This document shows positions 42,235-50,116 of a DNA stretch of 64,000 bases, one piece after another (the first letter of the stretch is position 1; every line of letters begins with the position of its first letter). Position numbers and translations under genes: made by a program. Location: the NCBI RefSeq assembly GCF_014695725.1, contig NZ_JACJOU010000020.1, positions 154,884 through 218,883 on the forward strand, in the 5' to 3' direction. This DNA comes from Microcoleus sp. FACHB-672. Its GTDB lineage: Bacteria > Cyanobacteriota > Cyanobacteriia > Cyanobacteriales > Oscillatoriaceae. Below the pieces are notes generated by a model, which made no database searches, was not told the origin of the DNA, and worked only from the letters and a program-made list of their open reading frames with translations.

Positions 42235-42882
42235 ATGGCTAATGTCTACGATTGGTTTGAGGAGCGCCTAGAAATTCAGGCTCTCGCTGAAGACGTAACG
42301 AGTAAGTACGTCCCTCCTCATGTCAATATCTTCTACTGCTTGGGTGGGATTACCCTCACTTGCTTCTTAATCCAGTTTGCCACTGGATTTGCCATGACGT
42401 TTTATTACAAGCCGACCGTAACCGAAGCTTTTTCATCAATTCAGTATTTGATGACAGAGGTTAACTTCGGCTGGCTCATCCGCTCCATCCATCGCTGGTC
42501 GGCCAGTATGATGGTGCTGATGATGATTCTGCACATTTTCCGGGTTTACCTCACCGGCGGCTTCAAAAAGCCCCGTGAGTTAACCTGGGTGACTGGCGTC
42601 ATCTTAGCGGTAATCACCGTTTCATTCGGCGTCACCGGCTACTCTCTGCCTTGGGATCAAGTTGGTTACTGGGCCGTCAAGATTGTGTCAGGCGTGCCTG
42701 AAGCAATTCCCGTCGTCGGTTCGCTGATCGTTGAGCTGCTGCGCGGTGGCACCAGTGTTGGCCAAGGAACCCTAACCCGGTACTACAGCCTGCACACATT
42801 TGTGCTGCCTTGGTTAATTGCAGTCTTCATGCTGCTGCACTTCTTGATGATTCGCAAGCAAGGTATTTCTGGGCCGTTGTAA
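42235..42882 (+). CDS. petB: Cytochrome b6
   Basis: 215 residues. ATG 42235 gives the invariant start [15 protein letters not shown]; the frame runs six codons further upstream, which I reject. C35 (NIFYCLGG) binds heme c-n covalently, and [20 protein letters not shown] and [19 protein letters not shown] carry the heme-ligand histidines. Four transmembrane helices. It is the core of the thylakoid b6f complex. petD follows after 121 bp, the usual petBD order. Confidence 0.98.
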   Translation: MANVYDWFEERLEIQALAEDVTSKYVPPHVNIFYCLGGITLTCFLIQFATGFAMTFYYKPTVTEAFSSIQYLMTEVNFGWLIRSIHRWSASMMVLMMILHIFRVYLTGGFKKPRELTWVTGVILAVITVSFGVTGYSLPWDQVGYWAVKIVSGVPEAIPVVGSLIVELLRGGTSVGQGTLTRYYSLHTFVLPWLIAVFMLLHFLMIRKQGISGPL

Positions 42883-42893
42883 GGAATTTTGCG

Positions 42894-42920
42894 TAAAGAC
42901 GCGAACACCTCGCGTCTTTA
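42894..42920 (+). terminator. Perfect 10-bp hairpin just after petB
   Basis: TAAAGACGCG (42894-42903) and CGCGTCTTTA (42911-42920) pair around a seven-base loop, starting 12 bases after the petB stop. Only a weak T-stretch follows (GGGTTTTG), so it may stabilise or partly end petB mRNA inside the petBD operon. Confidence 0.6.
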
Positions 42921-42938
42921 TAGGGTTTTGAGTTAAGT

Positions 42939-42959
42939 ATTCAAAATTCAAAATTCAAA
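42939..42959. repeat. ATTCAAA heptamer, three copies
   Basis: Three exact tandem copies of ATTCAAA, a heptamer type common in intergenic regions of filamentous cyanobacteria. They lie inside the petB-petD spacer. Confidence 0.8.
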
Positions 42960-43003
42960 ATTTGCCAACGACCAACAACTAACAGGAGAACACTCGCGCT
43001 ATT

Positions 43004-43486
43004 ATGGCAACCCTAAAAAAACCGGATCTGAGCGATCCAACACTACGCGCTAAACTCGCCAAAGGCATGGGTCACAACTACTATGGTGAACCCGCTTGGC
43101 CTAATGACTTACTCTATATTTTCCCAGTCGTGATTTTAGGGACGATCGCCCTGTGCGTGGGCCTAGCTGTGCTAGATCCAGCAATGGTGGGTGAGCCGGC
43201 AGACCCCTTCGCTACCCCTCTGGAAATCTTGCCTGAATGGTATTTGTGGCCGGTTTTCCAAATCCTGCGTATCCTTCCTAACAAATTGTTGGGAATTGCT
43301 TGCATGGGTGCGATTCCTCTGGGATTGATGCTCGTTCCCTTCATTGAGAACGTCAACAAGTTCCAAAACCCTTTCCGCCGGCCTCTCGCCACAACCATCT
43401 TCATGTTTGGGACGTTGGTTACGATCTGGTTGGGTATTGGTGCAATTTTCCCAATTGACACATCTCTTACCCTCGGTCTTTTCTAA
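43004..43486 (+). CDS. petD: Cytochrome b6f complex subunit IV
   Basis: 160 residues. [20 protein letters not shown] is the conserved beginning and [40 protein letters not shown] and [13 protein letters not shown] follow (the PEWY quinol-site motif is present). Three transmembrane helices. It pairs with cytochrome b6 in the thylakoid b6f complex. ATG 43004; AGGAG lies about 18 bases upstream, too far to be decisive. Confidence 0.98.
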   Translation: MATLKKPDLSDPTLRAKLAKGMGHNYYGEPAWPNDLLYIFPVVILGTIALCVGLAVLDPAMVGEPADPFATPLEILPEWYLWPVFQILRILPNKLLGIACMGAIPLGLMLVPFIENVNKFQNPFRRPLATTIFMFGTLVTIWLGIGAIFPIDTSLTLGLF

Positions 43487-43505
43487 AGACGAGATTGTTC
43501 TAACT

Positions 43506-43567
43506 TTGACGCCTGTCAAGTTTTCTAGAAGTGCGGCTGTACTTTAGGAAACCTGAACAGGCGTCAA
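43506..43567 (+). terminator. Large stem-loop after petD
   Basis: TTGACGCCTGT (43506-43516) and ACAGGCGTCAA (43557-43567) are exact reverse complements 40 bases apart, with a smaller GTTTTC/GGAAAC pairing inside. It begins 20 bases after the petD stop and probably ends or protects the petBD transcript. Confidence 0.65.
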
Positions 43568-43703
43568 TCATTAATAAACGCCTGATTTTGTCTTCATTAG
43601 AAATAACTGGATAATTAGGGTCGGTTTTTTCTAAATCAAGCCACATTATTGGCAAATTAAAAACATTTAGCTTCCTAGAATCAATGATTGGTCAAGCTTG
43701 GAT

Positions 43704-44129
43704 ATGTTGCAGCAAGACCATCTGACAGTTCAGAGCGATTTAACGTTACTAAATAAAGTGCAGAAATGGTTTGAGGGGTTCTACTTGCAACATACCTCCA
43801 AATTTTCTTGGCCAGAAGAGCAGCTCTATTGCCTTAACTTAGCGCTCGCTGAAGGATTTAGTAACGCCGTTCGCCACGCACATCAAGACTTACCACCGGC
43901 AACGCCTATTGATATTGATGTCACCCTATGGGATGACCGGATGGAAATTCGCATTTGGGATTGGGGAAAGCCTTTCAATCCTGACATCATCGAAGAACCA
44001 TCTCCGGGGACACTCCAAGAAGGCGGCTATGGCTGGTTTCTGCTTCGGCGTTTGGCTAATAAAGTTGTTTATGAACGCTATCAGGATCGCAGAAATTGCC
44101 TTTGGATTGTTAAATATCATTCAAAATGA
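43704..44129 (+). CDS. RsbW-like anti-sigma factor / serine kinase
   Basis: About 141 residues with the GHKL ATP-binding fold only. The N-box is LALAEGFSNAVRHAH, the G1 box is IWDWGKPF, and GGYGWFLLRRLANKVVYER is the lid and G2 region. Such proteins bind sigma factors or phosphorylate STAS-domain antagonists in partner switching. An RsbU-type phosphatase is at 59914, but no STAS protein is nearby. ATG 43704 is chosen over TTG 43698. It ends ten bases before the glycosyltransferase gene. Confidence 0.85.
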   Translation: MLQQDHLTVQSDLTLLNKVQKWFEGFYLQHTSKFSWPEEQLYCLNLALAEGFSNAVRHAHQDLPPATPIDIDVTLWDDRMEIRIWDWGKPFNPDIIEEPSPGTLQEGGYGWFLLRRLANKVVYERYQDRRNCLWIVKYHSK

Positions 44130-44138
44130 CTGACAGCT

Positions 44139-45284
44139 TTGAACGAGAACGTGAGAACACCGGCACCGGATATATTCGTTTTCTTGGAAGTTTTTTCTTC
44201 TGAAGGCGGCATTCAATCCTATGTCAAGGATATTTTAAAAGCTTATCTCTCTATAGGTGCCGGCACTGCTGAGGTTTTCCTGCTGCGGGATAGTCCAGAA
44301 TGCCAAAATCCGTTTGAAAGTAATCTACCCACAACTGCTCCTAAGCTTAAATTTCATTATTTAAAAACTTTACCCCCTTCGTTAGGCCGGCTGCGGCTAG
44401 CGATAACGCTGTTGGGCTGTCTGTTGCAACAGCGCCCCCGACGAGTTTTCTGCGGCCATATCAAGCTCGCGCCCCTGGTTGAATTACTCTGCAGGTCTCT
44501 AGGAATTCCTTATACAGTTCTGACTTACGGCAAAGAAGTGTGGGAACCGCTGCCTGCCAACTACCAAAAGGCACTCCGGCAAGCCCACAGCATTTGGACA
44601 ATTAGCCGGTATAGCCGAGATCGCACCTGTGAAGCGAACAACCTCGACCAGCAAGCGTTTCAGATTTTGCCCTGTGCGGTGGATGGTGACGTTTTTACAC
44701 CGGGAGAGAAAGACCCAGCTTTCGTTGAAAAATACGGGCTTGCCGGCACTCAGGTACTCATGACCGTAGCGCGGCTATGGTCAGGCGATATTTATAAAGG
44801 TGTCGATGTGACTATTCGGGCTTTGCCTTTAATTTTACAAAAATACCCGAAAGTGAAATATTTAATTGTTGGGCGGGGAGACGATCAACCCCGTTTAGCC
44901 CAATTGGCGCAAGACTTGGGCGTAGCAGATCGGGTCGTGTTCGCCGGCTTTGTCAGAGCAGAAGACTTGCCGGCGCATTACCGCCTCGCAGATGCCTATA
45001 TCATGCCTTCCCAAGAAGGCTTTGGCATTGTGTATTTAGAGGCAATGGCGTGTGGGGTGCCGATGGTTGCCGGTGAGGCAGATGGTTCTGCTGAACCCTT
45101 GCTGGATGGTAAACTGGGCTGGAGAGTGCCCCATCGAGATCTAGAAGCCGTAGCCGGTGCCTGTATGGAAATTCTCAAGGGCGAAGATAGCCGGTGTGAG
45201 GGAGTTTGGTTACGGCAGCAAGTGCTGGAGCATTTCAGTACGGCTACCTTTACTTTGCGCCTTAAACAACTCCTAGATTTGTGA
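44139..45284 (+). CDS. Glycosyltransferase family 4
   Basis: 381 residues in a GT-B fold. The N-terminal domain has FVFLEVFSSEGGIQSYVKDI, and the C-terminal domain has VARLWSGDIYKGVDVTIRAL, KYLIVGRGDDQPRLAQLA and MPSQEGFGIVYLEAMACGVP with the E-x7-E donor motif. It likely builds surface polysaccharide from a nucleotide sugar; donor and acceptor are unknown. The start is TTG 44139 or GTG 44151; no in-frame ATG is near. It is probably translated with the RsbW-like gene. Confidence 0.9.
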   Translation: MNENVRTPAPDIFVFLEVFSSEGGIQSYVKDILKAYLSIGAGTAEVFLLRDSPECQNPFESNLPTTAPKLKFHYLKTLPPSLGRLRLAITLLGCLLQQRPRRVFCGHIKLAPLVELLCRSLGIPYTVLTYGKEVWEPLPANYQKALRQAHSIWTISRYSRDRTCEANNLDQQAFQILPCAVDGDVFTPGEKDPAFVEKYGLAGTQVLMTVARLWSGDIYKGVDVTIRALPLILQKYPKVKYLIVGRGDDQPRLAQLAQDLGVADRVVFAGFVRAEDLPAHYRLADAYIMPSQEGFGIVYLEAMACGVPMVAGEADGSAEPLLDGKLGWRVPHRDLEAVAGACMEILKGEDSRCEGVWLRQQVLEHFSTATFTLRLKQLLDL

Positions 45285-45330
45285 TTAGTATGGAAATAGT
45301 CCGTACCATCGTGACCCATAGGAGACGACC

Positions 45331-45711
45331 GTGAACCAGAACAGCCCCAAAATCTTTCAATTCAACCTGTCTGGCGTGGGCAATTGGCTAACCATCTTAC
45401 TGATCGTTTGGTTGCTGGCAACTTTTGGCTTGGGCTGGCTGGTCAATTCCCTGTTATTTTTGATGGGTTTGGCTTTAATTGTGCCGGTGATTGCATACTT
45501 TGGTTTACGCTGGTGGCTGAGTCGAAATCTGATTGAAGACCCTTGTCCAGTGTGTCAGTATGAAATTACGGCTTTGAATCAAACTCAACTGCAGTGTCCT
45601 AGTTGTGGTGAACCCCTTCAAGTTCAACAAGGTCATTTGGAGCGCTTAACACCTCCAGGTACGATTGATGTCAAGGCTGTTGAAGTATCTGCTAGGCAGC
45701 TTGAAGATTAG
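45331..45711 (+). CDS. Membrane protein with C-terminal zinc ribbon
   Basis: 126 residues. Two adjacent hydrophobic spans at 18-60 (WLTILLIVWLLATFGLGWLV and FLMGLALIVPVIAYFGL) are followed by CPVC and CPSC pairs 16 residues apart, a zinc ribbon. The start is GTG 45331 with AGGAG eight bases upstream. A cyanobacterial protein of unknown function; the ribbon should face the cytoplasm. Confidence 0.75.
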   Translation: MNQNSPKIFQFNLSGVGNWLTILLIVWLLATFGLGWLVNSLLFLMGLALIVPVIAYFGLRWWLSRNLIEDPCPVCQYEITALNQTQLQCPSCGEPLQVQQGHLERLTPPGTIDVKAVEVSARQLED

Positions 45712-46083
45712 TCGCTCTTCGTGTGTGCCTGAGGGCACGCTGCGCTATCATCTGCCGGTCGCTATGTGGAACTTCGCTAATTGTTCATGCAGTGGTTGTG
45801 ATTAGCGGGGTATTTTTAGTGCCGGCACTTGAGCGCTTTAAGGATGTTTTTGTGTTGAGAAATTGACGGCGGGAGGAGTTAAGGTTTTTTAACCGCAGAT
45901 AAACGCAGATGATAGCGTAGCGTGCCGGCAGGCATATGCGGATCGGTTAAGCGTTGGTGTCAGAGATAGAGCGATTCTCAATTTGAGACGAGGCGTTTAT
46001 CGTGGATGAGTGGGTGTGAGAACCGCTATCTCTGTTTTACGGTTAATTGATGTTGGGATGAAACCGGCAACGGAAGGTTTTGA
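45712..46083. other. Intergenic region with a dispersed repeat
   Basis: No gene was seen. It holds copy A of the dispersed CGCAGATAAACGCAGAT element (45885-45943). Confidence 0.5.
45885..45943 (+). repeat. Dispersed intergenic repeat, copy A
   Basis: It begins TTTAACCGCAGATAAACG, continues CAGATGATAGCG and ends GGCATATGCGGAT. The same layout recurs at 50007-50064 (direct) and 49332-49390 (inverted). Confidence 0.8.
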
Positions 46084-46500
46084 TTAAGGCTTTGCCGTGA
46101 CAGATAAGGTGAAGGGATTTTTACCTTGGGCGCGATCACCAACGTAAATATTATAGGTTCCGGGTTTCCAAAATCCAGAGATTTCAGGCTGACCTAATCC
46201 ACAAAAACGTCCTCCCGGCCCTTCAATTAACAGCGTTGGCTGACCGGCACCTTGGACAGTGAAACGCAGATAGGTAAATGGCTCATTTAACTGAACTTGG
46301 AGATTTGGGGCGTCTGCGATAAATCCGCAGTCACCGCTGTCTTTTGTGCCTCCAGATGTGCCACCCCCAAGCGGTTGAGGATCGGGCTGGAAGTTAGGAG
46401 AAATTGGCACCGCTTGCGCGTTACCCGGAACCCCAGTGAAAGCCGCTAAAATCAAGAGCGCGGCAGTGGGAACAACCATCCAGCGACGGAATTTTTCCAT
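46084..46500 (-). CDS. Exported protein with a beta-sandwich-like domain, unknown
   Basis: About 138 residues. A signal peptide covers the first 30 (VVPTAALLILAAFTGVPGNA, cleaved near AQA). The mature part has a Gly/Pro-rich linker and a domain resembling pre-peptidase C-terminal beta sandwiches (FTYLRFTVQGAGQPTLLIEG, WKPGTYNIYVGDRAQGKNPF). Two cysteines may form a disulfide. AAAGGGGA sits nine bases before ATG 46500 but directly abuts ATG 46509, so I take 46500. Confidence 0.65.
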   Translation of the reverse strand: MEKFRRWMVVPTAALLILAAFTGVPGNAQAVPISPNFQPDPQPLGGGTSGGTKDSGDCGFIADAPNLQVQLNEPFTYLRFTVQGAGQPTLLIEGPGGRFCGLGQPEISGFWKPGTYNIYVGDRAQGKNPFTLSVTAKP

Positions 46501-46718
46501 TCTTGTCATTCCCCTTTGCTCAAGGGGTTCCTCACAATTAAATACTCTATATTTCTTTAGGACGAGTGGGGATTGTGGAGGTTCCGACCCTCACAACAGG
46601 CTATCTTTTATATTAGATGCTACATTCGCTACAATCACAACAATCATGTACTGAAGCGGCGTCGTGTTTCTTCCTAGGGCTAAAGCCACGCTTGTTTTCA
46701 CACTACCGGCATATTTTT

Positions 46719-47051
46719 ATGAATTCAGAATCTGAAGAGGCTCAACGCCTAGAGCGTCAAATGCAAAAACTAGAGGTTGAAGTCAATCAGCAGCAGCCTC
46801 TACAAACCCATTTTGAAGCATCTCCTGCTATTCAATCCCTGTACACTCAATTTCTGAGTTGGTATCAAAGACTTCCTCAAATTGGCCAAGTAGCAGTGAT
46901 TGGCGGCGGCATACTGATCGGGCTGTCAGCGCTCAGTATAGTCTTTCAACTCATTCGCCTAGCTTTTAGTCTTGCAGTGCTAGGAGTGATACTCTACTTG
47001 GGATACAAGTTTTTCTTGGTTCCCCAATCCTCACAAGATAAAGATTCGTAA
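46719..47051 (+). CDS. Small membrane protein with coiled-coil N-terminus, unknown
   Basis: 110 residues. A charged coiled coil (EEAQRLERQMQKLEVEVNQQ) leads to two hydrophobic segments at about 55-100 (IGQVAVIGGGILIGLSALSI, LAFSLAVLGVILYLGYKFFL). ATG 46719 is chosen because the upstream extension is cysteine-rich and unlike a natural N-terminus. The stop is 15 bases before the RDD-pentapeptide gene, indicating an operon. Confidence 0.65.
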   Translation: MNSESEEAQRLERQMQKLEVEVNQQQPLQTHFEASPAIQSLYTQFLSWYQRLPQIGQVAVIGGGILIGLSALSIVFQLIRLAFSLAVLGVILYLGYKFFLVPQSSQDKDS

Positions 47052-47066
47052 CGGGGAATTCTACTG

Positions 47067-49232
47067 ATGGCTAGCTCAAGCGCAACTAGAGGCATTTATC
47101 GATCTAAGCAAGTGTCTATGCCGGCCAACTCCCTGCCGCTGCTAGCCCGACGTTGCGGTGCTTGGGCGGCAGAAGTTTCCTTGATTGTAGCGAGTGCGCT
47201 GATTCCATTCAGTGTTGGGTTGTACGCCCAGTCTCATCTGCCGGCTAAGTCAGTTCCCCTGAATCCTGTGCTAGCCAATGTGGAGGCGGCGGTTGCCAAA
47301 ACTTTGATTATTCCCATGCGGTTGCCTTACCGGCAGGTATCTCCCTTAACCAATTTGCTGTGGACTGGGGCGCTTGTGACGCCTTTGCTCGTCGCTGGTG
47401 GGCAAATTTACTTACTGGCTAAAACCGGCAAGACGCTTCCCAAGCGCTGGTTCGGGCTACAGGTTGTCACGGCTGCCGGTGATCCACCTGGTTTTAAACG
47501 AGCTTTGCTGCGCGAAGGGGTAGGCAAGTGGGGAATTCTGCTGGGTGTCGCTTATACGATTTGGCGCTTTAGTGGGGCGGTGCCAGATTTGGGAATTTTA
47601 ACTGGACTAGCCGGCTTAATGCTATTGGCGGACGCCGTTAGCGCTAGGTTCAATCCCCAGCGTCAAACGTTTCATGACCGCTTGGCAAGAACGTTTATTT
47701 TAGATGCTGAGGGCAGTGTGCCCAAGTTCCAGCGGTTCGATGCGCCAAGGTTCGGGCAATCTGGGGCGTCTGCTGGTTTGAACGATGAAGATGAAGATGC
47801 CACCATTGCAGCCCTTGTTTTAACGCCTGAAACCCGTTGGCGGCGATCGGGAATTTTAAACTGGATTCGTCAAAATCCGGGCGTAACGCTGCTAATTGTT
47901 ACGGTAACAACGTTAGGTTCAGTCTTAATAACTTTTGTTGGTACTCAAGTTTATATACAAAGTCAGGTAAACTGGCGTCAAGGCCGGCAGCAGGATAAGG
48001 AGACGTTTCTGCAACTGGTGAATAAGTTCGCACCGGATCAGAGACGAGGTGCGATCTTGGCGATGGGAACGCTAAACCAGCCGGATGCTCAGATTCAGCT
48101 ATTAACCGATTTACTTAGCTTAGAAACTGAGCCACAATTGATGGATGCGATTGGGCAAGCATTAGTCACCACCGGCCCTAAAGCGCTTCCTTTTTTACAG
48201 CGTTTGAATCAGTCTGTGAGAAACGATTTAGAGTCTCTGCGCTATGGCGGCAACCGGCAAGAACGTCAGCAGGTGGCGTTGCGGTTGCGAACCACTCAGC
48301 GGGCAATTGCTAGAATTCTCACGCTGTATAATGAGCAAATTCACGCTGCCGATCTTAGCCGCACAAATCTGGCGCAAACAACTTCTGACTCAACTCAGTT
48401 TACTTTGGTGCTAGATAAAACTGATTTATCACGCATTCAGTTTAGGGGCGCGATTCTAACAAACGCCAGTTTTCAAGAAAGCCGGTTTTATGGTGCCGGT
48501 GAGGATAGACTATTTGGCACCTTTGACGATAAAATTGCGGATCTCAGTGGTGCTGATCTTAAAGAAGCCAACTTTACCGGCGCTTTACTTAGCCAAGTTT
48601 TGATGAATGGCACAAGTTTAATTCGCGCTAATTTAAACAAGGCGAATTTGTCTAGGGCGCATTTAAAGAATGCAAATCTTAGCAGTGCTCAACTCACGGG
48701 TGCAAATCTCGGTCAAGCGGTGTTAACAAATGCTAGTTTAACCGGGGCGAGTTTAGGCGACGCTAACCTAGCCGGTGCGAATCTACAACGGGCGCGACTC
48801 AGTCAAGTGAAAGCCGTTGGGACGAACTTTCAATGGGCGAATTTAACCCAAACTGAGTGGCAACAGGCAGATTTATCAGGGGCGGATCTACGTCAGAGTA
48901 ATCTTCAAAATGCTGACTTGTCTTCGACGAGACTGGTAGGGGCAAATTTAGCCGGCGCACAATTGCAGTCAGCCAATTTCCGCAACGCCGATCTTAGTGA
49001 AGCAGATTTACGGGAAGCCAAATTAGCCGGGGCAGATTTTCAAGGAGTAACCTTTGTCGCAATTGTGCCGGCTACACCGGATCAATTTGTGCAAGCCATG
49101 CCTGCCGGTGCTTCTTCCATCTACCTTCAAGGCGTTGATTTTAGTTTAGTAAAAAACTTAAATGTTAAACAACTAACTTATATCTGTGCTCAAGGCGCAC
49201 TGCATCCAAAATGTGCCGTTTCAAACCGCTAG
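47067..49232 (+). CDS. RDD-family membrane protein fused to pentapeptide repeats
   Basis: 721 residues. Residues 25-215 are an RDD domain with three to four spans (LARRCGAWAAEVSLIVASAL, GKTLPKRWFGLQVV, RQTFHDRLARTFIL). A further span lies at 273-292. Residues 310-400 are helical and HEAT-like (RRGAILAMGTLNQPDAQIQL). Residues about 430-670 are pentapeptide repeats (ADLSGADLKEANFTGALL, ANLSRAHLKNANLSSAQLTG, and so on) forming a right-handed helix. The C-terminus has two cysteines. The pentapeptide part probably sits outside the membrane as a binding platform. The function is unknown. Confidence 0.85.
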   Translation: MASSSATRGIYRSKQVSMPANSLPLLARRCGAWAAEVSLIVASALIPFSVGLYAQSHLPAKSVPLNPVLANVEAAVAKTLIIPMRLPYRQVSPLTNLLWTGALVTPLLVAGGQIYLLAKTGKTLPKRWFGLQVVTAAGDPPGFKRALLREGVGKWGILLGVAYTIWRFSGAVPDLGILTGLAGLMLLADAVSARFNPQRQTFHDRLARTFILDAEGSVPKFQRFDAPRFGQSGASAGLNDEDEDATIAALVLTPETRWRRSGILNWIRQNPGVTLLIVTVTTLGSVLITFVGTQVYIQSQVNWRQGRQQDKETFLQLVNKFAPDQRRGAILAMGTLNQPDAQIQLLTDLLSLETEPQLMDAIGQALVTTGPKALPFLQRLNQSVRNDLESLRYGGNRQERQQVALRLRTTQRAIARILTLYNEQIHAADLSRTNLAQTTSDSTQFTLVLDKTDLSRIQFRGAILTNASFQESRFYGAGEDRLFGTFDDKIADLSGADLKEANFTGALLSQVLMNGTSLIRANLNKANLSRAHLKNANLSSAQLTGANLGQAVLTNASLTGASLGDANLAGANLQRARLSQVKAVGTNFQWANLTQTEWQQADLSGADLRQSNLQNADLSSTRLVGANLAGAQLQSANFRNADLSEADLREAKLAGADFQGVTFVAIVPATPDQFVQAMPAGASSIYLQGVDFSLVKNLNVKQLTYICAQGALHPKCAVSNR

Positions 49233-49331
49233 AACCCGACAATCAAGAATCAAGAAAAAAGGAAAAAACCTATAACAAAGTCTCCGCTTCATCTAAGCTT
49301 GTGAAAACATTGTAAAAGCCAACTATCAACT

Positions 49332-49390
49332 TTATCTGCGTACGCCTAATAGCAAACTATCGCCCACATCTGCGTTTATCTGCGGTTTAA
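49332..49390 (-). repeat. Dispersed intergenic repeat, copy C (inverted)
   Basis: Read on the minus strand it starts TTAAACCGCAGATAAACG, continues CAGATGTGGGCGATAG and ends GGCGTACGCAGATA, matching copies A and B apart from the middle. It lies 101 bp before the start of the barrel-like gene. Confidence 0.8.
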
Positions 49391-49491
49391 AGAAGTCAGC
49401 ATTTGCAATAACTCAATTTTTCCTTGCTACTCACTAAAACCGCCGGCAAAATAGAATTTTCTGCTCAATTCTAAGTGTGAGGAATAAAGAC

Positions 49492-49998
49492 ATGGAATAT
49501 CTTAAGGGTTTATTGTGGGCAGTCAGTATAGCAGCACTCGGAAGCATTACAACATTAAACATCAATATCGAGCCGGTTTTCGCTCAAGCAGCGTATGGTA
49601 GCTACGTCGGCGTCGGAGGTTCAGTAGGAGTTGGCGGCGACGACGGAACCCAAGGTGCCGCAGTCGTTGCAGTACGCTATAAACTGCTAGAAGTTCCAGT
49701 TTCTCTACGCGCCCAAGCCTTCATTAATGGCGACGGAACAGCAATTGTTCCTACCGTTTCCTATGATATTCCCATGAATTGGCAGACAGATGCTTATGTT
49801 GGTGCCGGCGTTTCCTTTGCCGACGGTGAGACACCCGTAGGCGACAAAACAAGCTTCGCCATTCAACCCGGAATTGACTACTCACTACCTAATAGCCGAT
49901 TAGTCGTATTTGGCAATGCCATTATTGCATTTGACGCCTATCGGAAAGAAGGCGGCGCTGCTGTTTCTGTGCAAGGCGGTTTAGGTTTAAGATTTTAA
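49492..49998 (+). CDS. Exported beta-rich (porin- or barrel-like) protein
   Basis: About 168 residues. A signal peptide is followed by likely cleavage at VFAQA. The mature part alternates short strands ending in aromatics (YGSYVGVGGSVGVGG, AVVAVRYKLLEVPVSLRAQA, TDAYVGAGVSFADG, SVQGGLGLRF), and it ends in Phe as outer-membrane barrels do. GAGGAA sits eight bases before ATG 49492, which decides the start against GTG 49477. Inverted copies of a dispersed repeat flank the gene. Confidence 0.7.
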   Translation: MEYLKGLLWAVSIAALGSITTLNINIEPVFAQAAYGSYVGVGGSVGVGGDDGTQGAAVVAVRYKLLEVPVSLRAQAFINGDGTAIVPTVSYDIPMNWQTDAYVGAGVSFADGETPVGDKTSFAIQPGIDYSLPNSRLVVFGNAIIAFDAYRKEGGAAVSVQGGLGLRF

Positions 49999-50006
49999 AG
50001 AGAAGA

Positions 50007-50064
50007 TTTTTAACCGCAGATAAACGCAGATGATAGCGCAGCGTGCCGTTAGGCATACGCAGAT
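50007..50064 (+). repeat. Dispersed intergenic repeat, copy B
   Basis: It begins TTTTTAACCGCAGATAAACG, continues CAGATGATAGCGCAGCG and ends GGCATACGCAGAT. It starts eight bases after the barrel-like gene and is inverted relative to copy C. Confidence 0.8.
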
Positions 50065-50116
50065 GTTTTATCTGTGTCCATGTGTGGTTTATAAAAAACA
50101 AGCCTTTGCAATAGTG

